Shown here one piece after another: positions 32,774-46,000 of a stretch of DNA of 64,000 bases. The stretch spans positions 7,876,501 to 7,940,500 of the forward strand of contig NC_063999.1 in the NCBI RefSeq assembly GCF_932276165.1. The letters are read 5' to 3'. The notes beneath the pieces were generated by a model. It was not told the origin of the DNA. It did no database searches and was given only the letters and a program-made list of their open reading frames with translations. The position numbers were made by a program, and so were the translations under genes. Positions within the stretch are counted from its first letter, which is position 1. Each line of letters starts with the position of its first letter. The DNA is from Plutella xylostella (Eukaryota > Arthropoda > Insecta > Lepidoptera > Plutellidae).

Positions 32774-35399
32774 ACGACTCTATTTCGTAGTATTAAACAT
32801 ACCGATTGGACGTTGGCTCTAGTTCATAATTTTTTTGTGAAGCTAGAGTAGACTCCTGTTCTTTCTATGAACACAAACTAGATCCATAATTTATATTTGC
32901 GTTATGTTTGTGCATGTTATGTATTAAGTATGTTTGACACTTTAATAACACAGTAATGTGCCATGTAAATTCACTTTCAATTTTCGTTAGCTACCTATTT
33001 GTCTTAAAAAAAGGCTATAATGTATTTGGCTCTATATCATGCGTGCTGAAAATTCCATTAATAATTTTTGAAGGTAAAAATACAGTCTTATTTAGACATA
33101 AAATATACCTTAATCTTAATTATTTTTATAAATAAAGTATAGTACAATGCCCCCAGCATCCAACAACAAGTACAATTAACTACACAAGTTGTTAATTTCC
33201 ACACAATATCCTCATTACGCACCATTAGATTACGTCTCGTTTGGAATCAGAAAGCTTATCTAATGTATTTAGTGCGTGATTGTACGGTACTGTGTGAATC
33301 TCATCAACTATGATGTATGATTATTATCGACTTTCGTCACTGGAATGCATGTGTGTGTGGCTCAGTTTAGCACCTGGTTAGCATAGGTGAAATATTCATA
33401 CGCAGATGATCATTAAGTTTCATAAATCTCAAACAAAGGAAGGCTAGCCGAGTGTTTGACATGATTATGATTATCGATGTATCTGTCTACAACTGATTTC
33501 ATAGTCCGAAAAATCTCTTTTGATAGTATTTTTTTAAGTTCCCGTGAGGTATCCAAAGTGGAAATGTTCTCCAGCTCCAAATAAGATTACTATGATTAAA
33601 AGAGAAATTCCTGAGCGTGGCAATATTTTCGTGGCGCATCAGTATAACAAATTTCACATTAAGTAAGTACTTGGTTTTATTACTCATATCTGCCTAAACA
33701 TTGTGATTGACTAACTTGATATTAATCCATACTTAAATGATTGTGCGTATATACATCCATAGTAAGTAGTACTTATAGTATAAAGTAAGTACCTATACCT
33801 ACTTAATGAATGTTTATTTATTTAGACTCAGCATTTAATATATTAGCTTTTTATCGCAAATCTGTCAGGCTTTTTAGGGTAGAAGACTCTATTAGCACGT
33901 AAGAAAATAATGATTAAGTCAACACGTAAAAGGATATATCTATTATTGACATCATCGCTAATTTTTGACTCAAAATATTGTTAACTTAAGAATGCTGTTA
34001 ATTCTGAACGCCTCTACGCCGGTGCTACGAACAAACAAATGGAGAAGTGAAATATTTTTTTAATACTTAACTTTCTTCGCGAGTGCTCTGCAAAGCGATA
34101 TTTAAAAAGGGTTTTTCCGTGGGAATTTTGTTATGAAAAGTGGCGTACAGAATTTGTGAATAATGTATCGTTAAAATGGAGTAAGATTTTTAAAATGGCA
34201 TTTGTAGTCTCTAAGCTCGATTCAGTTTAAGTACCATTGTGAAAAGATTAGTCAGTCATATTAGTAGTCAGTCGCTGACTGTCCTGCTCAGGTTATATAA
34301 TCATAGAAGTAATAAAACTAAGTACTAAAGGGAAAGTTCATAAGTTACTTGAGGAGGTTTCTTTCATGTATCTTAATTAGGTAATGAAGCAACTAGTTCG
34401 AACCTTCGAACAGTAAAAATGGTTCAAAACCTCCAATCTCTGCAAGTTAACCTTGTTTTCTGTTCTATTTACTCGAAATTAAGACCTTAAAAATATCATA
34501 ATATTCAACTTCTTTATTCTCGTTGAGTCTTCTCCTCTAACTCGTTGTTTGAATCGAAGACCATAGTAAGTGGAAGTATTTTGCATGGTAATCCCCGGTC
34601 GTCACCATAACCGTACGTTTTTATTGTTTCCAAATCTATAGAATAGGATTTTTATAGCATTTGGAGAATGGAATAGAGAAAACTGTGAGTAGGTGAGCAT
34701 TTTGGACAGGCCGAGGACTGCCGAGTCGAATGGCCCAAAAAGGCCATGGACGGATTCTAGAGTGTATTTTTATGAGTCACTGAAAAAGATTAAAAAAGCG
34801 TATTTATTGGTAGGTAAAATGTTAAAATAGGTAGTAGGTTATGAAAAACCAAAATGCAGTGAGTAAAAAAATAAGAGAAGTATTATTTTGTTATTTTGCT
34901 ACGCCGTAGTCCCGAAAGTCGCTAGTAATAGAATTCAACGGGCATTTCTAAGTGCGGGTCAAAGATTTCAAGGGTATGTATGGGGTATGTAGTCATATTC
35001 ATAATATTCCATAGAAGAATCTGATAGCCTATTAGAACAAAATAAATCGGTAAGGCTGCAAAATATAAAATTAAATATTTCTCTGTGCGAGGAAAATCTC
35101 TCTGACGAGGAAAAAATATTGGAAAAAATGTTGAAACATCTCTAAACGCCTAAACCGCCTCTAAATAGAATACGATTAAAATCGATCTTTATGTCACAGT
35201 TTCAAAAGACATTTTTTTGGGTCGAAGGTACATAAACATTTAAATAACTATTTTTTGTTAAAAGGGGTCATAAATTCTTAGCCTAAGCCGGCCAAAAACC
35301 AAACGTTTGTCTTTATTTGCCAAGAGCCTATCTACAAATATAGCGTGGGGCGCCCGTGGGCCGACGGCTGGACACATTCGAAACACTTTTACCAATTCC
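32774..35399. other. no gene seen
   Basis: About 2.6 kb of AT-rich sequence without a recognisable exon, repeat boundary or RNA gene. Confidence 0.4.
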
Positions 35400-35720
35400 G
35401 TGTTTCGAAATAATACAAATTAAAGTGTGGTTTTCTTTGATAAAGGCGCGGGAGTAGCACCCGGTCGCCTTGGTCCGGTTTCTGAATGAGATATTTGCTC
35501 AATGGGCGGCCATTCAGAGCCGGGCTAGGCGAGGGGTCACTCTATATAAAGAAAAAAAAAGTTACGGAGCGCTGCTGCTCAAGCCACGACTCTATATCGT
35601 TATGCAGATTGCACGACAGCTCTCGATCGTTAGTTTTTCGTCAGTATAGAGTAACCCTACTGGTTGCGAAAAGTATGTGATGGTCCCATCTAGTGGTGCA
35701 GCGGGATTACTACACATGGA
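35400..35720. repeat. GC-richer repeat, related to 32400-32592
   Basis: It contains GGCGGCCATTCAGAGCCGGG, GAGGGGTCACTCTATATAAA and GAGCGCTGCTGCTCAAGCCA. It shares its middle with the sequence around the SINE at 32.5 kb. No frame is recognisable. Confidence 0.45.
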
Positions 35721-37035
35721 ATTTAACATTTACGAAAGAGGTAGCTCACGATCACGAGTAATAAAAAAGTTCCATCTCTTTCTTGTAAGTGTGCACTACA
35801 CATAAGTTCTATAAAAATCCATAGTTTCAATAAAAAAATATTCACAATCTAATCTTATATTGACATAGAAAAGTCAACAAATCATCATCATCGCTATCGC
35901 TACATTTGCCATTCTATCCCAACTCCCATCGTTTCTTGAAAACTTAGTATTGGTACCGATACTGAAGCTTTCGCGTTGTTAACCCAGCAAAATTTAGCAA
36001 ATTTATGAAATATTATGTATACGTTCGAAGTTGCTGTAGGTAGATACGGAAATTTAGGTAACCTGAATACCAAGCTAGGGTGCCTAGGATGGAAGGTCTA
36101 ATCAGACCAGTTGCCCAGGAGCCACACAGGCCGCCTGTGGGTTTTACAGCTCATGTTCATCGACTTGATGTGTTATTATCGGTTTGCTATCTCCATAAAT
36201 TGACAGGTTTTTGCAATATCATTACTACATACATTTGCATTTAGCTAGACTGCGTTAAGTATTGAGTCGTCTAGTTTTACTTAATGATGGAAATTGATAA
36301 TCCATTTCATTTCTTTTGGTGTACTGAAGTTACATAATTGCCTAAGATTAGGTATTTCAGTGTACCTACCTATTATATTAATTATTTTTTAATCATCATC
36401 TTAGGAGATAAATTTGACTATAAGGTTGCTAACTACTGCTAATTATTTACCATCTACCATTGCCAACTTAGTTTTATTAAATTTATCATTGTCATTCATA
36501 GTAGGTGCATTACCATCAATACCAGGCTCACATCACAGGGCTTGCATTGCTGCACCTTATTCTGTCGGTTTTGTTATACAGTTTGCATTACAAGAAAATT
36601 TGTTAAAATTCTAGTAGGTAATTTTAATTTTTAGTGCGATTGCTCTCTGCAGGCAAGGGGCGGTAGGTACTCTATAACCCAAACGTCAAAAGGTTCACCA
36701 TATATTGGCGCTGTAATAGTAATAGTTACATCCATTCTCACACTCTACATAGAGCGAACACTCTCCTCTAAACAGGTAGACTTAGAGTTAATGACCTCTA
36801 TCAAACATACCAACCGACAAACTCGAAAAAAAGAAAACCTATCACAATACACAAGACCACACGCGGGTAACGGAAAAGAAATGGAATCTTACGAGAAACC
36901 AACGGTACAAAACCAATTCGGCCACTTCTCAGACGGTACGACACAAAACACTGGCACAAAACAAAATACGAACGATTCCTGTTCCAAAGCCGGGTGCGAT
37001 CGATCGGCAGGATTCTTAATTCAAAAACACTGCAC
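35721..37035. other. no gene seen
   Basis: AT-rich; short ATC triplet runs near 35883. The frame at 36414-36614 shows no known domain. Confidence 0.4.
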
Positions 37036-37145
37036 CTGACAGTTGGCGCGGGCAGGTGTTTCAAGGTGGCGCGTGCGAGCGGGGCGGGGGCCGGCCGCGG
37101 ACTAGCCAGCGATTGTTTACGGTCGAGTCGCGACGCCGCAAACAC
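37036..37145 (-). promoter_or_regulatory. GC-rich island: candidate Hil promoter and noncoding first exon
   Basis: About 110 bases of very GC-rich sequence (GGGGCGGGGGCCGGCCGCGG) stand out in AT-rich surroundings. On the minus strand it ends at a possible donor, AACTGTCAG then GTGCAGTG (junction 37036/37035). Hil is the nearest minus-strand gene without a visible promoter and has an unused acceptor at 29656, so this could be its first, noncoding exon. No transcript evidence is available from sequence alone. Confidence 0.3.
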
Positions 37146-38459
37146 CTAGCATGGTGCCGAGATGGGAAAGTCTATTGGTTTGAAGAACCTCTTGTGACAT
37201 GAAAACTTGTACATATCGAAGGATCGATGGATCTTCATGGTAATTTATGGTATGAATTGGTGGAAAATGCCTTTATCGTTAAATATTTCCTGTATTTTTT
37301 GCATCAAAACTGATGTTGTAAACATCAGACAACAACCACATAGGACGACAGAATAAGTTTATTTCAATGTGTGTTGCTATCTTTAGGCTGGTCCACATCT
37401 GTGGCATCGCTACTCTGTGCCGCAGCAGGTCTTTGAGGCCTGCGCCGGCGCAGCCTTGCGAATATTTCTATTGTTTTCTTTTATTTTCTTCTTTCCTAAG
37501 TTAGGAAAACAACAGGAAGACTTGCGTCCTTTTAAAATATGCTAAGGAGTATCTAGGATGTGTACTGAGTTTTAACCTTTACACACAATCTAGAAAATGA
37601 TTTAAGTAGCTGAAAGGTCATTCAACTTACTCATAATTTATTGTGTTTGGTTCTCATAAGAACTAACTTATATCTGAAATGTTTTTTTTTCATTAAATTA
37701 ATTATAATGATAAGTCGCAGTCCCGTGGTCTACCCCGTATCCCGTACTACATAACTTCGATTTTATTTATTTATTCGTACATCCGGTATAAAACCTCTCA
37801 AAAATACACGTATTCTGTATTCATTCTTATTTGGCGAAAAAGGTAAACAATATTTGTGTGTTTTTTAAATTAAAATACTATTAAACAAATAAACTACGGC
37901 CAAAATAAATGGTTTACTTACGAAATCAATCATTTCTGCTTGTAAGTATTTCATTTGTCATTATGTTCGATTTTATAACTTAGTTTTTAAATTAATTCAA
38001 ATAAAAAGACACTCCAAAATTGCTCAAAATCAAGTAAAAAAAAATAAATTATACCTAGAAGTATACTTAACTTTTTTATTTTATTATAGGTGCAGATTAT
38101 GTATTTGGGACTTCCACTGAAAGATTCACAAACAAGACTGCTCAAATCTACTTAAATATTAATGTTCCGTAAAATGTAATAACACGTATTTAATATACCG
38201 TGTGCTTGTTAATTGCATAACACCTTGGTGTGATTTGTTCAACACATAATGGAAATTAATTTCAAATTTATTTATTTTTTTGTCAATGAGAGGAGTTGTT
38301 GTTAGTGTTGTTACTTCACTTCCGGAAGTTTCATAGAAAAGACATCAACGATGAGTCTAGAATTTGTAAGTTCTGTCAATAAAATTATTGAAGAATTATT
38401 GGAAACTATTTTAAATTCGCAATATTTCTGTAGTTATACAATATATTGAATTAATAACC
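37146..38459. other. no gene seen
   Basis: AT-rich intergenic DNA; T-rich runs near 37682 and 38080. Confidence 0.4.
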
Positions 38460-38660
38460 GCAACCGGACCGGTGGGCCAGAACTGTCACCGAGTTGTGCC
38501 CAGTGATGGACGTCGGCGTCGCGGAAGACCCAGATGAGACCGAGATGGCGGGATCGGAACCTCGACAGATTTTTGTCTCAATGGCACAACGATCGGGTAC
38601 GGTGGTTGGTTCATAAGGAGGCCTTTGCCAAGCAGTAGGACACTACACAGGCTGTATAAA
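38460..38660 (+). pseudogene. RTE-type reverse transcriptase C-terminal remnant
   Basis: On the plus strand it decodes, with stops, to pieces matching the better copy at 48553-48960: TSASRKTQ, RNLDRFLSQWHND and WLVHKEAFAKQ-DTTQA. It ends near a CATAAATAAATA run. It is too short and broken to act. Confidence 0.65.
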
Positions 38661-38970
38661 CATAAATAAATATATACATAGGTAATATAGGTATATACCT
38701 TTCTAATGAATAATAGTTATTAGCCTCCAAGGGCTAGCTTCCATACATTTTAGCCGGTTTTGCTTTGTTTATAAAATTATTGTTTGTAATTAGTTCACTT
38801 TCCTAATGGCGCCAAAATAATTAGGTACGTACACGTGAGCAGAGCTACTGGTCAACCTGAACAACTTATCTAAAGAAGCATACCCTCTAATGGACGGAAA
38901 GAACTATTTTGGGATCTCAAAAATGCTATGTACTTAGGTATATGGTAGATAATAAATATGATGTTATGTA

Positions 38971-39619
38971 TATGTCGCAGGCAACTGGTTTAATCTCCTG
39001 TTTGATTGAACCACTAGCCCGTTCATTGGATGGCGCTGTTCAGTTGTATGACTAGGCCGAACGTTGATTGTACAAGCGTCACAAAACGTCCAACTATGTA
39101 GTTAGCTGACTTAAAATCAGTCAGGTGGTGAATAAAACAAATATGGCGTCTAACAGGTAACAGCTGACACAAAAAGCACCTATATTGTTAGTTTTTTGCA
39201 AATAAATTAGCTTTAAAGTGCGTTATTTGTGTTAAAATAGTGTGACAACATGGATTTACCTATTATTACGCCGCGGGCGGATAGTTTCAAAGAAAAAAAG
39301 TGGCGAAACTGGATAATTATGAACTACAATATGAAGGTACGTTTATTGTTATTGTTTAGTTAATTTGTGAGATAAGAGCTTTGTAACATAGTCTTTTTGT
39401 TGACTCTTGTCTGGTGATGTTCACCCTAACCAGACATTACAAAGTTGCTATACTATATCCCATTCAACGACTTCGCTGAATGACGTTCAGTCAAGACGTC
39501 GAACGTTACAATCAACGACTTGACGAGTTTTCATTTAGTCATACAACTGAATGGCGCCATCCAATGAACGGGCTAGTGGTTCAATCAAACAGGAGATTAA
39601 ACCAGTTGCCTGCGACATA
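38971..39619 (+). mobile_element. 649-base terminal-inverted-repeat DNA transposon with a retained exon
   Basis: It starts TATGTCGCAGGCAACTGGTT and ends with the exact complement. The arms agree for about 85 bases, including CACTAGCCCGTTCATTGGAT. TA (or TATA) flanks both sides. Inside, an ATG frame with a splice donor (39250-39336) remains. The superfamily is not recognised. It is too short to be autonomous, so it is an internally deleted relative of a larger element. Confidence 0.75.
39250..39336 (+). CDS. 29-codon first exon retained inside the transposon
   Basis: ATG at 39250 opens MDLPIITPRADSFKEKKWRN and WIIMNYNMK, then meets AAG followed by GTACGT, a good donor. A purine at -3 (ACAACATGG) favours initiation. 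The frame fits the start of a transposase gene whose later exons were deleted. No domain is recognised. Confidence 0.45.
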
Positions 39620-39649
39620 TACACTCAGGATATTATTTCTAACATAAAA

Positions 39650-39882
39650 TAAAATTCTTCATCTCAAAATACAATTTATTCGAGATATTTAGGCTACATT
39701 AGGAATAAATAGGTGCTATAAATTCTCAAGAAAGTGTCTTAATACTAAATTAAATCTAATATTATTTACAAAAACCATGTTGATACAACATGCTTAATTT
39801 AGACTAGTTATTAAAGTTATTTTACAATGAATTTTGAATTCAAAAGCTTGAAAGTAAAAATCTTTGGCCAGTGAAATAAAAA
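39650..39882 (-). other. 3' untranslated region of the first wunen-type gene
   Basis: Downstream of the TAG at 39885-39883 (minus strand), AATAAA occurs at about 39679-39674 (TTTATT on the plus strand), a suitable poly(A) signal. The end is inferred. Confidence 0.5.
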
Positions 39883-40044
39883 CTATTGAGTTGTAGGTGC
39901 TGCCACCTGTTGGTTGTTTCCGATAGCTACTTCGTACAGCGGCGCCGGTGGCGTACTCTGCTGGCAGGCCGGCAGAACTACGTCGTGTTGGGGCAGAGGA
40001 ACATGCTTCTGGTCTCGGCTGATTAAGTTTGTTGTCCACAACCA
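39883..40044 (-). CDS. wun-like: wunen-type gene 1, coding exon 6 (C-terminal tail, stop)
   Basis: 162 bases from the acceptor CATTTTCAG to TAG. It reads WLWTTNLISRDQKHVPLPQH, then VVLPACQQSTPPAPLYEVA and ends APTTQ. This is a polar, Pro/Gln-rich cytosolic tail. Confidence 0.85.
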   Translation of the reverse strand, partial: WLWTTNLISRDQKHVPLPQHDVVLPACQQSTPPAPLYEVAIGNNQQVAAPTTQ

Positions 40045-43000
40045 CTGAAAATGAAATGAAATAAGAATTTAAAAAACGATATGGCAAAATTTTCAGATCA
40101 TAAAATTCTATAAATCACAGAAATAAATACAAAACACTGCCATATAGCGGCCAACTCCCAAACTTCACCAAACGCAAGCTCACCGTGACAACAGCGACTA
40201 TGAATCCCATGCTATATCCAGCTAGTACGTCGCTCCAGTGGTGCTTGTAGTCAGTGACCCTGGACAGAGCCGTGAACCAGCTCGCCATGATGGCCAGGAA
40301 CTGGAGCGTGTGGCGGAGGAAGCGCATACCACGCCATTGCATGCGGCTTTCGAGGTATAGCTGGGGAAAGAATGGTGGGGTTAGAGATATAATGTTGGAA
40401 ATTGTGGTGTGTTTTGTGCTAGGTTTGGACGTAAAAGCACACAAAATACATCAAGATGAACGCTCTCAGCCCGTTTGACTGTCAATTTTTGGACTAGTAG
40501 GTAGCCAGTATGTAGACTATGTAGTGGCTAGATCAGTGAGGTATTGTGGCGCTTCTTGGGAGGAGTTTATGTCGAGCAGTGAACTATTACGGTATGATGA
40601 TGACGATGATCGTGAAAAAAGTGGATGCGCCTAATTTTCGTCCCTTTCGTCCGTGCCACCACTGAAATCTTACGGGAAAAACAGAAACTTCAATATAAAA
40701 GTCATGTGCGGGAGTATTTAGTTCTGCACGTTTGTCGTTATTCAGTGGTGGCGCGGACTTTAGCTATTCTTTATTAGTCTATATTATTTTAATGAACAAT
40801 GATACTTTATGATACTCACAGCAACATAAACCATAGCAAAAGCGGTGATAGCGGAGTGTCCGCTCAGGAACGACTTCCTGGTGTCCTGAAGCAGGTGCGC
40901 CGAGCCCTGCCCCGTGCAGTGGTAGTCTGAGGACTGGATGTAGCGGTTCTGCCATTCGGGAGCGTCGCAGTCTATGGAGGGCTTGCACACCTGGGGTGAG
41001 ATGGGGGGTTTGTTAGTGGAAGTTCACTAGCACTAGGCCAGCGTGGTGGACTAGGCCTAAGACCAACTCAGCCTAAAACCCTTCCTTGGAAGGAGATCCG
41101 TGGCCCGGCAGTGGGGACGTCATGGGTTGTGATGATGATGATAGAGGAATTTGGCGAGAAAGATTGTGTTTTTACTGTCCGTAACGTAATATGCGGGTAA
41201 GGTAAATAAGTATAAGTACAGTCAGCTGCATTAGTAGCTGTACACATTTGTACCTTGTCAAACTCACATGCTGCCTATTCGAACATTGACAGTTGGTTAT
41301 GTAGGTAGTTTGACAAGGTACAAAAGTGTATAACTACTTATGCAGCTGACCGTCTAGGTCTAGGTCTGCTGGATGTAGCAGATCGTAAGACGTCTGATCG
41401 TCTTTTGTCATTTAATCTTGGAGGATATCTGTAGGTTTGCATATTGGGTGCGTTTCATGCATTTTAAAACGATTTGACGTATCATAAAACTCTCATATAA
41501 AATAGAACTTATACTTAGTTACCTATATACCCCCCCACCTCCTTTTCCATTATCTTAGCATTTCCCTGATAGCGACAAATCATTCATACGACACGCGTTC
41601 CTCTTATTATTGTATTATCTTTACTCATTTACAGAATTATTTGGTATCTTTATTAACGTATCGTGTATCGTCAGATAGGTATTGATATAAATTGACCTTT
41701 TTATATTGCGTGAGCTCTTTATATCAAAATCAGAAGATGATAAGTAGTTGCTTGTGTTAACTGATTTTTGTTTTATAAGCCACTAAGTATGTAGCTTCAT
41801 GAAATTTTGGTCCTATTAGGTACATGATTTGGCCATATTAGACATAAGCCGCTTCTAGTGAAATATTCCAGTAAAATTATTCCTTTTGGTGTAAGTATAT
41901 AGGTAACTAATTGTTTACACCTACTCAATACATTGTTATATCAGCAGCCAATTCTTGTTTAAATAATCGTATCAATTGGACGTGGTGGGAAATGTGTTAG
42001 ACATCCTATTAGGTACATACAGCATACAACTTATACTGTACATTGCTGATTTAAATCCGTATACCTATGTTCAAGTTTCTTATCAAATATGACTACTGCT
42101 GACGCATAAGAGGTTATCGACTAATCATATCAAGGTAGTAAAATTAATAATGATACCTTATCTACGGAAAAGGTTTCGGTATTATAGAATTATCCATCTC
42201 TGATTCGAAAAAAGATGAGTAAGTAAGTATCTATGAGGATATTACTTATATATATTTTTTTAAAGTAGCCGTAGGTAAACAATCTGTACCTACTTATATT
42301 TTTTTTATTTTAGTAAATCCACCAAAGCATTTATAAACTTGAGCCCTGCTTAGCGACAACTCTGTTCCGCATAAAGGATGATTCACGAATCACGCTACAC
42401 CGTGTCTCGACCGGCCCGGCCGGCCGGGGCACTTTTTTATGAAGTTTCATAGATAGTGTGTGCCAGCAAGGTAATCTAAATATCTTTGTGTCCCTTCATC
42501 ACCATCGCAAAAGTTAAAAAAAAAACTCACATCAAAGAAGTTAGGCCTCGGACGTCCAATGACGTTCTTGGCCATGTTAGCAGTAATCTCCACGAACAGG
42601 TATCCGAGCGCGTAGGACGCCAGCGCGCAGTACAGGCCGCGCAGCCACGCCGGCACCGTCACGCGCAGGAACTGCACGTCGAGGGACGTTGCCGTGCGGA
42701 GGTAGGCGTACTCGTAGATTACGAACTGGGGGGGAGGAAAATGGTTTAGTTATAATTCATCTCACAGTGAATGTGCGCGCAGGAAGCGCAAGGCCTGAGC
42801 TGGACGGAAGCCAGAGCGGTTGCTAAGGACAGTATGGCGTGGCGCACGCTTCTACGTGGCACTGTGCCACTGAGGTACCTTAGGATAGCAACATGATTGA
42901 TATCTCTATTCTCTTGATATCCATCCAAAGGTTGTCTGGTGGAGATTGCTATAAGCATCGCCTTTTTGTGCTATTTTCTTTTTAAGAATACTTTTTTTGT

Positions 43001-46000
43001 ATTCCTTTATTTTGGTACAAATAAATAGTATTGTATTGTATGATTGGAGATTACTAGAAACGGGACGAATATGAGAAAATAACGAGAAAAGGACGTGAGA
43101 GATGTCCAGCAGTGAAAGTACCTATGTGCTGATGATGATGATGATGATCTATCATTCTTGAGTATAGAACCAAGTAACCTCTGTGAACTAATCATTTATA
43201 GAGTCAACCGTGCCTAAATTCTTGCTTTACAAGTACACAATCAATGACATAACTAGGTACCTATGTAGGTACTTATATACACATATTTATTGAAATGTAA
43301 ATAGCATAGGTAATAATAGGTAATAAGTATGTGCCCACCGGTCTAGGTGTAATTGACTGAAACGGATTATGTATATTGAGCGGAAACGGCTTTGAGGACA
43401 CAGAGTGACCGCTGAAAACATGGAAATATATTTCCTTTACTTATACAGAATTTAAAATAAAGGCTGTGTCCCCAGAAGGCCAACTGGGCCTCTTGTACGG
43501 GTTTTGCAATTTACAGAAACGAAAAAAGTTTTGGTTTTCTTCTGTCAGCTGCATACATTATCTGTCAAAAGTTTCACGATAGTTTCCGCTAGAGGCGCCA
43601 CTTTGTATGCGAGAAAACTGAAACTTTTATAGTTTTCGACAATCTATCAAACCTGTACTAGACCTACTGTTAGTTTAGTATGCCGATTGTACGCATTTGC
43701 CTCGTATGCGCTAAATCTATTGCGATTGCGCTAAGTAATGGGTGAGTGATCAGTTTGCCTACTGGGAGTGCAGAAGACTAATTAGGTACCTAACTTATTC
43801 GATGATGCTCAAACCAGTCTAGATAATATCTAACATGGCAAATTAAAGGTATTTTTACCCGATTGGCATTTTCCTGTAATCAATAAAATACAACTTCCAA
43901 ATGCTTTTTTATTGAGAATACAGGTATCTATTTTTAATTTATACACTATAATAAATTAAGATAAGTAGTATTAATTCGGAATTTCAAGTTATTTAAATAA
44001 CATAGCGCCGTTTTACTTAGTATTACAATATAGACGGTATCAATGTATCTAGGTAGGCAATTAGTAATCAGGCACTTAGAACCTATCTGACATAGTTTTT
44101 TTTAATACTTAGGTATACCTCTAATATGTGTAAAGTAGAAACTCTTTTTAATTTTACTTCATGGGGGCTATTCTGATGAAACAAAAACTAATGTAGAGTT
44201 ATCATTAGGTAATTACGAGTATCTAACTTGACAGTTCACACAATTCACCTATTGTCAATGCATTGATGCATCAGTAAACTGTTGGCAATTATTGTTTAAT
44301 TGCAGTTTTCATTGGAAGATTGCGCCCGAGTTTACCTAGATAGTCGAGTACAGGTATACAGATGCAAGCTTCGTTATTGAAGAATGATAAATTATATCAT
44401 ACTCGAGAGCAATGAAAAAGGTATACAGCTCTGCACTCTGAGTGCGAGTTTTTTAACCTATCGAGAAGTGAAATCGAAACGCAGATTTTGTATGGCGCGG
44501 AGCTAGTACAGCTACTTATCGCTAGGTGGCGTGTCTAAAACGCCATACAAATTTGCGTTTCGATTTCACTTCTCGATAGTTTAAAAAACTCGCACTCAGG
44601 GCCCTGTATCTGCAACCACAACGTAAAAAAAGGTAAATCATAATTTGATACTCGTACAATGAGAAATAAATGAGCGCCTCGCTTGCATACACACGGGATT
44701 AGTAAATTTACAATTCATAAAAAAACACAATACCTACGTAGATACGTCATAATTATGACAGTTGGACGTTCACATTGTATACAAATACGACATCGTGTTT
44801 TGTCGCGATTCATAAATTTTAAATATGTATGTATAATCGGATCCAATGTTTCACTACTTGTAACACGATAACAATATTTACGACTTTCAATATTTCCATT
44901 TCTAGATTCATGAAGTGTGTAATTACCAAAGTCAAAACATGCTTACTTTGGTAATTTATATTTAAGTTTTGCCGCTGTTTAATTACTCATGTTTTGACTT
45001 GGTGTATTAACACAAATAAGCACGTCTAATGCGTCTGTCCAATATAGTGTTCATTGCCAAAATCTTCGCCGTTTCATACACACTCAACTACCATTAGCCA
45101 CAACCAAACTTTTTTCCTGAACACATAAAAAACCACTAGATATTATGTAAACCCACCATCCCGCAGTGGACCAGCGTGGTGGAAAATGGTCCAAGCTTAG
45201 GAAGGCAGTTTAAACCTTGAGGATATGCATAAAGGTTGCACTCGAGAGGGCCAGGTGCAGGTACTTACACCCCCACAGAGAATAGAATAGAATCCACAAG
45301 ATAAAACTAAGGACTGAGTTCTGGAACCGCGGTCTCAGCGCTGAATAGCGAAGAGATGGGTTCTAGAATTCAATTTATACCCTTAGTGTGGGATAGGTAC
45401 AGTGGGAACTTGTAATTGGCTAGTAGCTATTTACCTAATATGTCAATACAATAGTGTTATAGCTGTAAGTTCTCCAAATATTATAAAATAAAAATAAAAT
45501 AAATAAACCAGATACTCACAACAACGCACGGCACGGCCACGGTAATGACCCTCAACATGAACACGGAGACGGTGTCCTCGTGGTAAGGGTACATGAGGCT
45601 CTGGTCTCCGCAGAAGAACCCTCGCTCGAACGGCCTCCACAGCCGGGTGATGCCCACCAGGAGGGTTATCACTGGAAGTGGCGGGAATTGGGGTTTTATT
45701 GTCTGTTAGCGAGTTACATAGCTTTAAAGGAAATTTTCAGGAAAATTTGGATCTGCGACTGTTGTCCAGGATGACCCCCTGAGTTTACCCTGACGATAGC
45801 GGCTTACTATAGTAACCTCTTTAGTAACCCTCTGGACTAAAGCAATTTAAATAGGTAAGTACTGTTTGTAACATAGTGTCTTCTTTATTTCTTTATAAGA
45901 CGAATAATAGTTAATAACAATAAATGTTTTAATTAGGTAAGTACTTATCGAAGTTGTGTTTAAGGCTTTTATTGGAAAACATTTTGTTGAAACCTAAACA

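Larger units (their letters stand above)
42726..45519. other. intron 2-3 of wunen-type gene 1, with several repeats
   Basis: It holds a GAT-triplet run (43129-43148), a repeat piece at about 43560-43612 shared with 57940-57975 (GATAGTTTCCGCTAGAGGCG), a small inverted pair near 44918-45002 (TACCAAAGTCAAAACATG and CATGTTTTGACTTGGT), the MITE at 44438 and the SINE at 45167. Confidence 0.55.

Noticed and set aside
36801..37145. 114-codon minus-strand frame over the GC island
   Set aside because: Composition-driven Arg/Pro/Ala start and AT-rich end; no family resemblance.
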